DNA from: Simmondsia chinensis
Taxonomy: Eukaryota > Streptophyta > Magnoliopsida > Caryophyllales > Simmondsiaceae
NCBI GenBank assembly: GCA_018398585.1
Contig: JAGTTD010000019.1
Location: forward strand, 10,501,838-10,565,837
DNA length: 64,000 nt
Reading direction: 5' to 3'
Shown here: positions 43,357 to 52,757 of the stretch, piece by piece
How the letters are laid out: each line of letters opens with the position of its first letter
Position numbering within the stretch: position 1 is the stretch's first letter
Program-made: the position numbers and the translations under genes
Notes under the pieces: model-generated
The model's database searches: none
What the model was told of the DNA's origin: nothing
The model's input: only the letters and a program-made list of their open reading frames with translations

Positions 43357-43748
43357 CATGGTCATCCAAAAGACAACACCGTCTCCCTTTTTAGTGCCAA
43401 AGATGAGTATCGAGATGCAGCTAATGTTGTTACATAGTCCATTTAGTTTCGGTTACTCCTCTATAAGTTGGGTGTCGTCCTTCCTAAAACCACAATCATC
43501 TACTATTATAATGTTAATGCTACGTATCTCGCTAGTAATCATGTTCAACTCCAACAAACCAAACATGTGGAGCTTGACATTCATTTTGTTTGTGAACGGG
43601 TGGGTCTCGATTAGGTTCGAGTTCTCCATGTCCCATCTTTTCTTCAATATGTTGATATCTTCATCAAAGGTCTTCCTTGATATATCTTTTGTGAGTTCAA
43701 AGGCGATCTTCGCGTTGCTTTGTTCCTGCTGTGATTGAGGGAAAGTGT
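43357..43748 (+). pseudogene. Copia F RNase H C-terminal part
   Basis: Directly after Copia D the plus strand reads FSAKDEYRDAANVVT, LGVVLPKTTIIYYYNVNATY, LASNHVQLQQTKHVELDIHF, VRVLHVPSFLQYVDIFIKGL. This is the RNase H end that complements the break at 32823. Stops follow VVT, near SI and after GLD. The purine tract GATTGAGGGAAAG ends it. Confidence 0.88.
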
Positions 43749-44168
43749 TAGGATATATCATACTTAGAGATAGATTATTTTGTGCAATATGATGTGTATT
43801 TTGTACATCTCTTGAGATATCGTATCTACTATTATCTATACAATCAACCACTCCTCAATTCACGTATATGGGATGTTTAATTTACACCACCTGATTTTTC
43901 TATATGTTTGAGGAAGAGACGTGACATAGCCATTATCAATTCTCCCGAGGAAAGAAAAATCAGGTAGGGCAAATGACAATATTAATATTAGGGAAAAAAA
44001 AAAAAAGAAAGTTATGTATTTCAACTTTTAAAATAATCATCATTCTCAAACTACTTTGACCTAGAAGTCTTGACTTCAAATATCAACAGTAATGTACATT
44101 GATAATTTAATATAATGTAATACCATATATGATACATGTAATATAATTATGTAATATATGGTACATAT
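43749..44168. other. Possible Copia F 3' LTR and spacer
   Basis: TGTTAGGATATATC directly follows the purine tract and probably begins the 3' LTR of Copia F; its end cannot be fixed without a second copy. The rest is AT-rich, with an A-rich run near 43992-44006. Confidence 0.45.
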
Positions 44169-44323
44169 TGATGTAATATATTCTATGAGAATAGGAGTTG
44201 CAGAGCATATCCAATAGGTTGTTGAGGCATATATTTATAGTAATGAGAACCGGAATAATTACATAATATTCGCAGAACAATATCAAAATAATATCGGAAT
44301 AATATCAGAATAGTATCAAAACA
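44169..44323 (-). repeat. 3' LTR of Copia I
   Basis: Shares with 49281-49432 the AGAGCATA block, GAGGCATATATTTATAGTAA, GGAATAATTAC and AATATCAGAAT. It ends ATCAAAACA. The left limit is approximate. Confidence 0.7.
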
Positions 44324-44329
44324 ATATCT

Positions 44330-45215
44330 TTAATACTCCCCCTCAATCTGTGCAAGGGGGGCCAAAGTGCAGATTGGCTTTGTGGTAGCGGAAGCGATCA
44401 GTAGCCAACCCTTTGGTGAATATGTCAGCAACCTATTTGGTAGTAGGTGTGTATCGAACCTGGATATCACCCTTAATAACATTTTCACGAACATAGTGAA
44501 AATCAACATCCACATGCTTACTGCGATCATTAGAAATAGGATTGGTAGCCAAGTAGGTAGCACAAACATTATCACAATACACAACTATTGGGCTGGAGTG
44601 ACGAAGACCTAAATCACGCATGAGGTATCAAATCCAATCACATTTAGCGACAACCTTGGCGACATCTCGATATTCAGACTCGGTAGAGGACTTAGCGACT
44701 GTAGGCTGCTTCTTTGTGCGCCATGAAATGAGGTTGGGACCAAGGAACAAGGAAAAACCTGTAGTGGAGCGACGAGTGTCAGGACAGCCACCCCAGTCAG
44801 CATCAGCATATACAGTAACAGATGTGCAGGAATCCGGAGCTATAGTGAGACCATGATCGTGCATGAGCTTAAGGTATTGTAGGATGCGTTTAACCATCTG
44901 CCAATGGGAAGTAGAGGGAGCGTGCATGAAATGAGATACAATATTAACCGTGTATGCAATGTCTGGATGGGTCATGGTGAGGTACTGGAGAGCATCCACC
45001 GCACTACGGAACTTGGTTGGGTTAAGTAGAGGAGACCCATCAGCCACAGAGGGTTGCACCCGAGCTAGTAAGGGGGTTTGTACAGGTTTAGCCTCAAGCA
45101 TGTCATGCCAACCTAATAAGTCAAGGGTGTACTTATGTTGGGAAAGAAAAAGGCAATGGCAAGTGCGTTTGGTTTCGATGCCAAGGAAATAATGAAGGGG
45201 GCCAAGATCTTTCAT
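44330..45215 (-). pseudogene. Copia I RT end and RNase H
   Basis: 45215-44628 reads MKDLGPLHYFLGIETKR, YTLDLLGWHDMLEAKPVQTP, RSAVDALQYLTMTHPDIAY, VYADADWGGCPDTRRSTTGF (catalytic Asp) and KKQPTVAKSSTESEYRDVA. After a stop near 44627, 44621-44433 gives VVYCDNVCATYLATNPISND and HVDVDFHYVRENVIKGDIQV. It is nearly complete RNase H. Confidence 0.92.
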
Positions 45216-45221
45216 TGCAAA

Positions 45222-45800
45222 TTAGGTTGAAAGAGAGGCAGTGAGGCGAGCGAGTAGGGAAGAATCGGAACCCGTGAGGATAATGTTATCCACGTATAGT
45301 AGGAGACACACAATGGCAGTAGGTGACCGATGTATGAAAAGGGAGGGATCAGCCTTACTACAATGGAAACCCAGACTATAGAAAAACGTGCTAAACCTAC
45401 GAAACCAATCTCGTGGCACCTGCTTAAGGCCATATAGAGCCTTGTGCAGGCAGTATACATGTGTGAAAAATTTCGGGTGGATGAACCCGGGAGGCTGTCA
45501 CATGTATACTTCTTCATTTAAAAACCATGTAAAAATTCGTTTTTAACGTCTAGTTAGTGAATGGGCCACTTGTTAGTGACAGTAAGGGCAAGGATGAACC
45601 TGATGGTGACCGGTTTAACAACAGGGCTAAATGTTTCAAAGTAGTCAAGGTCCTCACACTAGTGAAAACCCTGAGCAACAAGACGAGCCTTAAACCGATC
45701 AACAGAGCCATCAGGTTTATACTTGACCTTGTAGTTCCAAGTACTACCGGCCACATTTTGAGAAGAAGAGGCAGAGGCAAGATCCCATGTTTGGTTGTGA
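45222..45800 (-). pseudogene. Copia I reverse transcriptase
   Basis: Blocks on the minus strand: MYEESNALIHNQTWDLASAS, AGSTWNYKVKYKPDGSVDRF and KARLVAQGFH (from the 46276-45659 frame), then in another frame CLHKALYGLKQ-type sequence, VPRDWFRRFSTFFYSLGF, DPSLFIHRSPTAIVCLLLYV and VDNIILTGSD, where the catalytic YVDD reads YVDN. A frameshift and stops near 45540 and 45420 divide it. The second catalytic Asp is changed to Asn. Confidence 0.85.
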
Positions 45801-46076
45801 ATGAGGGCATTGGATTCCTCATACATGGCCTCCTTCCACTGAGGATTCTGAGCCGCCTGAGAAAAACAAGTAAGTTCTTGAACCACAACAACCAAGCTAA
45901 GGGACAAAATATGTTTGGATTTGCGTATCCCATCCTTAAGACGGGTGCGCATGGGATGGACATTAGACACGGGAGGGGCATGGTCGAGCGTAAGGGAGGG
46001 ACCAGAAGAACCATCCAAGGAGGTCACAGAAGGTCCAGCCGGGAGATCCTGATATACGCCCCCTGAAGCGACACCT

Positions 46077-46990
46077 TCACGCGTCTCCACCATAGGAACC
46101 ACAGTGGCGGATTCTAGGGAAGGAGCCAAAGGGGGTGACGAGGGTGCCACAATAGGGGAAGCCGGGACAGTACCAGAGTCCAGCACAGTCGAGATCGCCG
46201 GAGGAGGTCCCGAAGTGTGTGGGTCCGGTGTGTGGTGAGCATGGGGTGAGAAGTGGCCTAGGCAACAGGATGTCAACTAAGGTTGGGCCTGAGCTTGGCG
46301 GCGCATGCATGCTAGACACAATGTCAGGATAGGGAAATAAACGCTCAAAAAAATGCAAATGTCGACTAGTATAGACACGACCACTAGTGGGGTCTAAGCA
46401 GCCATACCCCTTGTAACGTCCTGCATACCCAATAAATACATAGGATACAGAGCAGGGATCCAATTTATGAGGAGTACGGGATGTGATGTTAGGGTAACAA
46501 GCACACCCAAAGACCCAAAAAAAATTATAGTAGGGCGCCTTTTGAAATAGATTTTTAAAGGGAAACAAGTTTTGTAAGAGCAGAGTAGGAAAGCGATTAA
46601 TTATATAACAAGCAGTACAAGCGGTATCAGCCTAAAATTTAGTAGGGAGGCGTGCCTGAAAAAGTAGAGTTTGTACCATTTCACTTATATGTTGATGCTT
46701 TCGTTCAACTACCCCATTCTGCTATGGAGTATCTGGGCAGGAAAGACAGAAGTGAATGTCGTGGGTGCGACAAAGGGCAGCCCTAGGCCGATTGTCAAAC
46801 TCACGGCCTCCATCACTTTGAAAGCATTTGATTTTGAGGCTAAACTGGTTTCCAATGAGAGTCTTAAAATCCGAAAAGATAGAGTACACTTCATCCTTTC
46901 GTTGCATCGGATAGAGCCAAGTGAAGCGCGTAAATCATCAACAAATAACACATTGTAACAAAACACAGAATCTGACACAATCAGAGATTG
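46077..46990 (-). pseudogene. Copia I integrase
   Basis: 46990-46722 has the core (HDIHFCLSCPDTP and SDGGREFDN with the second Asp, read in two frames). 46568-46077 has the C-terminal region (FPFKNLFQKAPYYNFFWVFG, CACYPNITSRTPHKLDPCS, YVFIGYAGRYKGYGCLDPTS, GRVYTSRHLHFFERLFPYP). Between them lies a block with VERKHQHI around the catalytic Glu. Confidence 0.87.
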
Positions 46991-47011
46991 CCAAACATCC
47001 GAATGAATTAA

Positions 47012-47473
47012 TTACAAAGGTAAAATCGTATCATGTAGCACACGTGAAAATAGTAAGCGACTTGATTTTCCCAAACAACATGCATGACAATGTTTTATTG
47101 ACCTGGAACAAGAAATAGCAGGAATTAAAGAACGAGTACGTAAAGTGTCTAAAACAGCATGTCCTAAATGACTTAAGCACCTATGCCAGAGTTCAGCCAT
47201 GGCAGTCCGTGCAACAAGTCCAGTGGGGTGTGGAGAAAACCCATAACTGCGTATCCTGAGGATAGGCATCCCCGTAGCCTTGTCCTTGACGGAAAAAGAG
47301 GAGGAATCAAACTCAACAACACAGTTATTATCATGACACAACTGCTTAATAGACAAAAGGTTGTGTGTAAGACCAGGAACCAACATAACATTAGAAAGCT
47401 CGAGGTCACGAGTTTTACTACGGATTTTGGAAAAAACCAACATGAGTGACCGGTAGTAAGGACTAATTGCCAA
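47012..47473 (-). pseudogene. Copia I GAG-pre-integrase
   Basis: LSNVMLVPGLTHNLLSIKQL is the conserved end of protease; AELWHRCLSHLGHAVLDTLR and KHCHACCLGKSSRLLFSR form the zinc module and entry to integrase. Confidence 0.88.
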
Positions 47474-48640
47474 CTTGAATTAATTTTGAACCACGATAAA
47501 TAGTGTGTTTAGTTAAAATATCTGAGTTGGATGTCATATGATTGGACTCCCTGAAGTCAGGGTCCCATGTGGGATCAGCATTATCATTAACAGACATGGC
47601 CGAGAGGGATTGGGAGAGATCCAAGTGGACATAGCGGTGAGGGCAAAGAGAGGCGGCATGACCACCTTGATGACAAATCTGACAAACTAAGGGACCAGTG
47701 CTGAGTATACCATCATGAGGCGGACACGTATTCATACCTGCGGGATGTCCCCAGTTCTGTGGATACGGAGGAGCACCAGTGGAAGCCATATCTGTACCGG
47801 AATTGTGAAGGGGCGGTTGACCGTGGGATCCATGGCCCCCACTGTTCCCATTGCGATTTCTGTTGTTGCGTCCACGACCCTTGCGACCATGCCTTTCACG
47901 ACCTCGATAGACCCTAAGGAATTCGGCGGCATACTGTTAGTGGGAAGAGCATGGCCGTGATCGGCGGGGGTCGAGCGTGAATGCGAGAAAGTGCATCCTC
48001 TTCATCTAATAGTGCAGTCTTGAGTTGTTCAAAGGGAAGGTTACGAGACGACTGGCGAGTAAATGTATTAAAAGTAGCATATTCCGGTGGGAGACCATCA
48101 AAGCATAGTGGAGGAGCTCACGGTATCTATGGCGGCTAGGTCATCATCTATGGTTTTAAGTTCGGTGAGGTAGGCAGTCATGGTTTTGTTACCTTTACGT
48201 AGGGTTATGAGTTGAGAGCATAAGTCAAATTCCTTAGAAAGAGAGTGGTCACGAAAATGTTTAGCAAGGGCGTCCTGCATCTCTCGAAACGTGGGATGAT
48301 GTATGACATCATTGAGGATTGCGCAGGCTAGGGACGCAGACAAACAGGCCCTAATATTTTGGTAAATACAGGACCAGGTTAGGCCATCAGGATTTGAGAT
48401 ATATTGACCCGTAGGTGTAGAAATTTGATTGCGAGGACAAAGGTTTGAGCCATCAACGAAACCCATGAGTCAATGGGCACGAAGAACCATGGATACTTGT
48501 TCTTGCCAAGTGGTATAATCTGTTAGTGTATTTAGTTTAATTGTAACGAGACTAGTAATAGAGGAGGGGGGAAGAGGGCTCACATGGGGAGGGTGGGCCA
48601 TGAGAGGTGGCGCCTCAGCCATGAGAGGGGAGGAATAACT
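47463..48640 (-). pseudogene. Copia I gag and protease start
   Basis: From about 48622: MAEAPPLMAHPPHVSPLPPS, then KLNTLTDYTTWQEQVSMVL, a stop, and MGFVDGSNLCPRN, LTWSCIYQNIRACLSASLAC, FREMQDALAKHFRDHSLSKE, LRKGNKTMTAYLTELKTIDD (48466-48098). A Gly/Arg-rich linker and zinc knuckle CQICHQGGHAASLCPHRYVH follow (47789-47463), then ESNHMTSNSD from the protease start. One frameshift lies near 48097. Confidence 0.87.
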
Positions 48641-49280
48641 GGAGAAATTAAATGAAGAAGGACCAAGATTATACCCGGATGAAGGAGGACCAATGATGGT
48701 GGACGATGTAGCCGGATCGGGATGTGAGGAGTGGAGAGAAGGGAGAGAAAACGTGTGACCAAGCTAGGAGGAGAGAGACGCCGACAGGTGCAGGGCGGTG
48801 CCACTGTGCAGAGGCAGTGGCGGCAGCTAGAGGGAAGCGTTCGTGGGGCGGGAGGCCACGGCGAGGGCTGAAAATAGGGGGGGGGGGGGGGGGGGGGGAG
48901 GCCTCGGTATGGGTGAGAGAGGGAGAGGAGGAGGAAGCAGCCACTGTTGACAGCAAAAACACCATGGCAGGGTGGCAGCGGCGGCGGGGGCGGCGTCAAG
49001 GTCGGGGTAGGAGGAGAAGAGGAGGGAGCAACGCGAGCATTGGCGAGGCACCTAACTATAGCGGCGGTGGCGGCAGGCCATGTGGGTTCCGGCCGGTAAG
49101 GGAGCAGCGGCCGAGCTGGCAGGGGCGCGGGGGCAGCGGCGCTGGGAGGGTGGGGTTAGGGTTAGGGTTAGGGTTAGGGTTTCGTGACTACAGTGGCGAT
49201 CTGTGCGGGTTCCCCTTTTTTCCCTTTTTTCGGTTAGGAGAAGGGATTAATTTTTACGGTTTTGGTATGCTATGATAACA
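48641..49280 (-). other. Leader of Copia I with G run and TTAGGG repeats
   Basis: GC-rich leader between gag and the 5' LTR. It contains a 22-base G run (48877-48898) and four TTAGGG units (49156-49179). A degraded primer site reads TGTTATCATAGC on the minus strand at 49269-49280, 10 of 12 identical to the usual tRNA-iMet site. Proline-rich frames here follow from base composition. Confidence 0.7.
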
Positions 49281-49432
49281 TGTGATAATATGAGTTGTAG
49301 AGCATACTTAATAGGGTTGCTGAGGCATATATTTATAGTAATGAGAGTAGGAATAATTACAGAATATTCGCATAACAAAATTAGAATAATATCGAAATAA
49401 TATCAGAATTGCGATAAAGTAAGAATTCAACA
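49281..49432 (-). repeat. 5' LTR of Copia I
   Basis: Starts TGTGATAATATGAG after the primer site and ends near GAATTCAACA. It is the partner of 44169-44323. Confidence 0.72.
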
Positions 49433-49555
49433 ACAGGTAGTTCTCTTGCATCGTCAAAAATTGATAATATTCGAGATTATGAGACATTACAAAGGTTTCT
49501 TTGCTACAAAAAGAACACTATTTCATTCTCTCTTTCTCGATAAAAAAAAAAAATA

Positions 49556-50099
49556 AATGTTATCTATGCCATTAATCTTATATTTTGCTTATCGAGTTAT
49601 TTTAGTCCACAAAATTTTTACTTATGTCAATTTAGTTCATGTACAATTGAATTTTTCCAATCAAGGTCAATATTGAAAATTAAATTAATTTCTTAATTTA
49701 AATCATAATATTGATTAGCATTTGTAAATGTTCACTCTAGGTAGAAGTCAACCCACATCCTTTTCATATGCAAAGCATGTTCGATCATGTGCTAATTAAC
49801 ATTACGAGTTTAGTCAGAAATTAATATTAAGTTTAACTTGGGACTTAATTGGAATAATCTTAACTGTATAGGTACTAAATTGAAGCAAGTAAAAGTTTAT
49901 GGACTAAATTAATATGTAAGGTAAACCATAAGGACCACAACAACAACAACAAGTCCAATGCCTGCAAAGACTCCTGCGAAAGCAAGGTCTGGGGAGGGTA
50001 GATATACTCAGCCTTCCCCTTTCAGGGGACAACCCTGAAGAGAGGCTGTTTCCGAGGACCTTGAAGGTAAACTATAAGGACCAGTGATATAAATAACTT
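49556..50099. mobile_element. MITE with long inverted ends, SINE inside right end
   Basis: The left arm (about 49556-49648) and the right arm (about 49865-49936 continuing at 50064-50099) are inverted repeats. Both contain TTTAGTCCA(C/T)A(A)A, TTTTTACTT and CAATTTAGT motifs in mirrored order. The middle is non-coding. The SINE at 49937-50063 interrupts the right arm, and its target duplication is made of MITE sequence. The TTTAGTCC-type ends resemble Mutator-like MITEs of plants, but this is only a resemblance. Confidence 0.65.
49937..50063 (-). mobile_element. 5'-truncated Au-like SINE
   Basis: Minus-strand SINE 3' part: GGAAACAGCCTCTC, a TACCCTCCCCAGACC block, GGCATTGGACTTG and a GTT-repeat tail. 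It is flanked by 19-bp duplications (49918-49936 and 50064-50082) with a single difference. No tRNA or 5S head is present, so it is truncated. It is the same 3' module as in the 5S-headed SINE at 6533-6766. Confidence 0.88.
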
Positions 50100-50485
50100 A
50101 AAAAGTGACATCATAACTATTTAAAAATATGTGCTAAATAAAATAACTATGTAAAAAAAATTTAACTATTTTAAAAATATCCAATTAGATGTCCAATACA
50201 CATGGAGAGCCAAAAGTTCTAGAATTCCGAAGCAATTAAGTGAGTTAGTGTGAAGGAGAGATGAAGCACATGGATGCATATGTATGTACGTATGGGGTTT
50301 GTAAGTGGGTAGGTGCAATGGAACCCCCTTATTATAGATCCACTAATACCTAAAACATACTTAATTATACATTTAATACGCATAACAAAATTTTCTAGAT
50401 GTTATTAAATTATAAAATAAACCATTAAATTATTTTAATCTTCTTGTAACTCCAAAGTTTTCTTTAAGATACGTAAATTAAATTA
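50100..50485. other. AT-rich spacer
   Basis: No gene or repeat recognised. Confidence 0.6.
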
Positions 50486-50790
50486 GTAAATTACCTATTA
50501 GTACCTTAAAATTGATGTATTTATTTTTTTAGTCTATAAATTTTGTGAAGTAATTTTTTAGTCTACAAGTTAAACGTGTTAAGTAAAATAGTATAAACAA
50601 TAGTGTGAAATAGTATACTTTAATGAAGGGGAGTCGGACAAGCGGCTATTATATACCCTCACTTACTTTGGTTTGGACTATTTTATTAACTAAAATAACT
50701 TTTAGTCGTAAAAATGATTTCACAAAATTTGTAGGCTAAAAGTTTAATATATAAAACCTCAATATACCGTTTTGTAATTTATAAAAGAAA
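50486..50790. mobile_element. MITE-like inverted-repeat element
   Basis: The left arm near 50486-50598 (TTTTAGTCTATAAATTTTGTG, trimmed) mirrors the right arm near 50678-50790 (CACAAAATTTGTAGGCTAAAA). Mirrored ACTATTTTA and GTAAATTAC-type blocks lie on either side. The 80-bp centre is non-coding. Confidence 0.6.
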
Positions 50791-52680
50791 TGTAAATTAG
50801 ATATATTTAGGAAGTTGTTATTGCCAAAGCAAAACTTTTATTATTAGAGCAACGATATGACTTACGAAAAATATAATAAAATCTACTATTTAATAATGAT
50901 GTTGCTCTAGCAATAATAAATTTGCTCTATCAATAACATTACTTTATATTTAAGTCATGTTTGGAGCATGAAATTAGAGTCTGAATTGGATTTTAACTGA
51001 AAATCATGCTTTTCCGTTTCCTTAGGGAGCGAGTAAAGAATTGCAATTTCATATTAACTCTATAGACCTGAAAGCCAAAATAACCGCACTTGCTTGGCCT
51101 AAAACCAAAATGATTCAAAATCGAAATATTTAGACATGGCCTAAAATTTGACCTGAATCTTGAAATCAACTGACTTGAATTTCAAATGACTGAAATCAAG
51201 TGAACTCAAAGTCCACCCATTAACTTGATTGACCTGGTTGCTAAAAAAAAAAAAAAGACACCAAACTTGATTGACCCTGAAACTCGAGATGACTCGAATC
51301 CAAAAAATGAAACTACTGACTTGGATGTGATGTAAATAAGGTGAGCAGAAAAGAAAATGATCCAATTGAGACAAAACTTAATATGGCCTAAACTCAAAAT
51401 GACCCAACCCATTTGAAAAATAGCCTAAAAAGATTCAAAATTTGAAATAATACAACCCATTTGTTTGGAGGCACTGGGCTTGTTGTTGCTGTTGTGATAC
51501 AACCCATTTGTCCCAAAACAAAGATGGCTCCAACTGCAAATGACCTAAATCAATTCAAAGCGGATCGATTTGAGCCTAAATCCCAAAAATACCTAACTCA
51601 ATTAATTGAAAATTAGAGATAACTTGCACACCTTATTATCCGATGTGATACTCGACCTCAAAACTCGAATAACTTGAACTCAAAGTGAACCATCCCGACC
51701 ATAATAACTAGAGCGCAATGTAAACCACTCTGATTGCAGCATATTTAAAGCACGAAATACTCCAACTCGATTGACCGAAACCTGTGACAATGTAAATCAT
51801 TAAGGAGTTATAATTTTGAACTCCCATTTTTTTAATAAATCGAACAATAGAATTTTAATTCCATCAAAATATTAATTTTACTAAGATTAAAATTATAATT
51901 TTACAGTCTAATTTTAATTTTATGTACCAAAAACAACCTTAACGGTATCTTTGTAGATCGTATGACAAGGCAGCCGTCGATTTGCGTGGCTTAAATTGGA
52001 GGCCCAGAAATATAATTAAATAATGAAATTTCCCCCCTTAATAAAATGTCCAAACTATACTTACCGACCTCATTAACTGAATGCATTTATTGGGGAACAC
52101 CAAGCGCCTCCCCCCCCCCCCCCCCACAAAAAAAATAATAATAATAATAAGTGAACGAATTTCACGAGACTTACCGCTAGTAGAACAATTGGCCATATAG
52201 AAGATGGATTTCTATAAGCCCATTTGGTCATGTGAAATTAGTGCTTTTTTAACAACAGATTTTCGGGTATATGTTAAGAAACATTTATTATACTTATATT
52301 TATTAAATTTTTATTAAATCGTTCAAATATTAAAAAGAAAAAATATTACTATTTTTGCATGGATCAATAAAATGCAAGAATTTAGTCCAATAAATGTTCT
52401 TTAGTATGTGTTTCGGGGTTTTTTGGTTGGGTTCGTGAAGGGGGAACCAGACTCAAGTTCCTTGGGTTTGTCTTCTGGATTGTTTTTTTACTTATAGAGA
52501 GTGGGAGGAGTTTTGGGGATGCTTGCGGGTCAAGTAGAAGGTGGGCGGTGTAAATGAGGAGCGGTATATAGGTGGGCGGTATGACTCTTGCGGTAATCCT
52601 ACCACCATCTCTGTGAATTTGTACTTATTAACTAGCCCCCCGCTTTGGGGCCGAAGCGCCTTTGGCCTCAAAGCGTAAGA
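50791..52680. other. Non-coding field with degenerate short motifs
   Basis: 51060-51800 repeats variants of GACTTGAA, AACTCGAAATGACC and TGACCCAACC without a fixed period. A SINE stub sits at 51465-51497. A C16 run at 52110-52125 is followed by an AAT repeat. No coding region is supported. Confidence 0.6.
51465..51497 (+). mobile_element. Extreme 5'-truncated SINE stub
   Basis: Only the last 33 bases of the Au-like SINE are present (GGCACTGGGCTTG and the GTT tail). Perfect copies of ATACAACCCATTTGT flank it (51450-51464 and 51497-51511). Confidence 0.75.
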
Positions 52681-52681
52681 C

Positions 52682-52689
52682 TATAAATA
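52682..52689 (+). promoter_or_regulatory. TATA-box candidate for F-box relic
   Basis: TATAAATA lies 76 bases ahead of the ATG at 52758 on the same strand. Confidence 0.5.
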
Positions 52690-52757
52690 CTTCATGTGAT
52701 CTTATTAATTTCTTTGCCAAGTTACCAACTTTTATCTTATACTTTTTGAGGTTTTAG

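Larger units (their letters stand above)
27000..43750 (+). mobile_element. Copia retrotransposon F, split by C and D
   Basis: Host Copia element in three plus-strand pieces: 27000-27957 (end of gag, protease, GAG-pre-integrase, integrase), 31052-32823 (integrase tail, RT, first part of RNase H) and 43357-43748 (end of RNase H and purine tract). The breaks fall at the target duplications of C (CTATG) and D (CATGG), and the protein order resumes after each. The 5' LTR was not found. The 3' LTR may start TGTTAGGATATATC at about 43749. Confidence 0.85.
44169..49432 (-). mobile_element. Copia retrotransposon I
   Basis: Minus-strand Copia element with short LTRs (about 44169-44323 and 49281-49432) and the full order gag, zinc knuckle, protease trace, GAG-pre-integrase, integrase, RT, RNase H. 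The minus-strand purine tract TTGAGGGGGAGTATT adjoins the 3' LTR. Most domains are long and readable but split by single stops or frameshifts. No convincing target duplication was found. Confidence 0.88.

Noticed and set aside
48580..49275. Proline-rich and Gly/Arg-rich frames on both strands
   Set aside because: Products of the G run and GC-rich leader of Copia I, with no gag or pol similarity.
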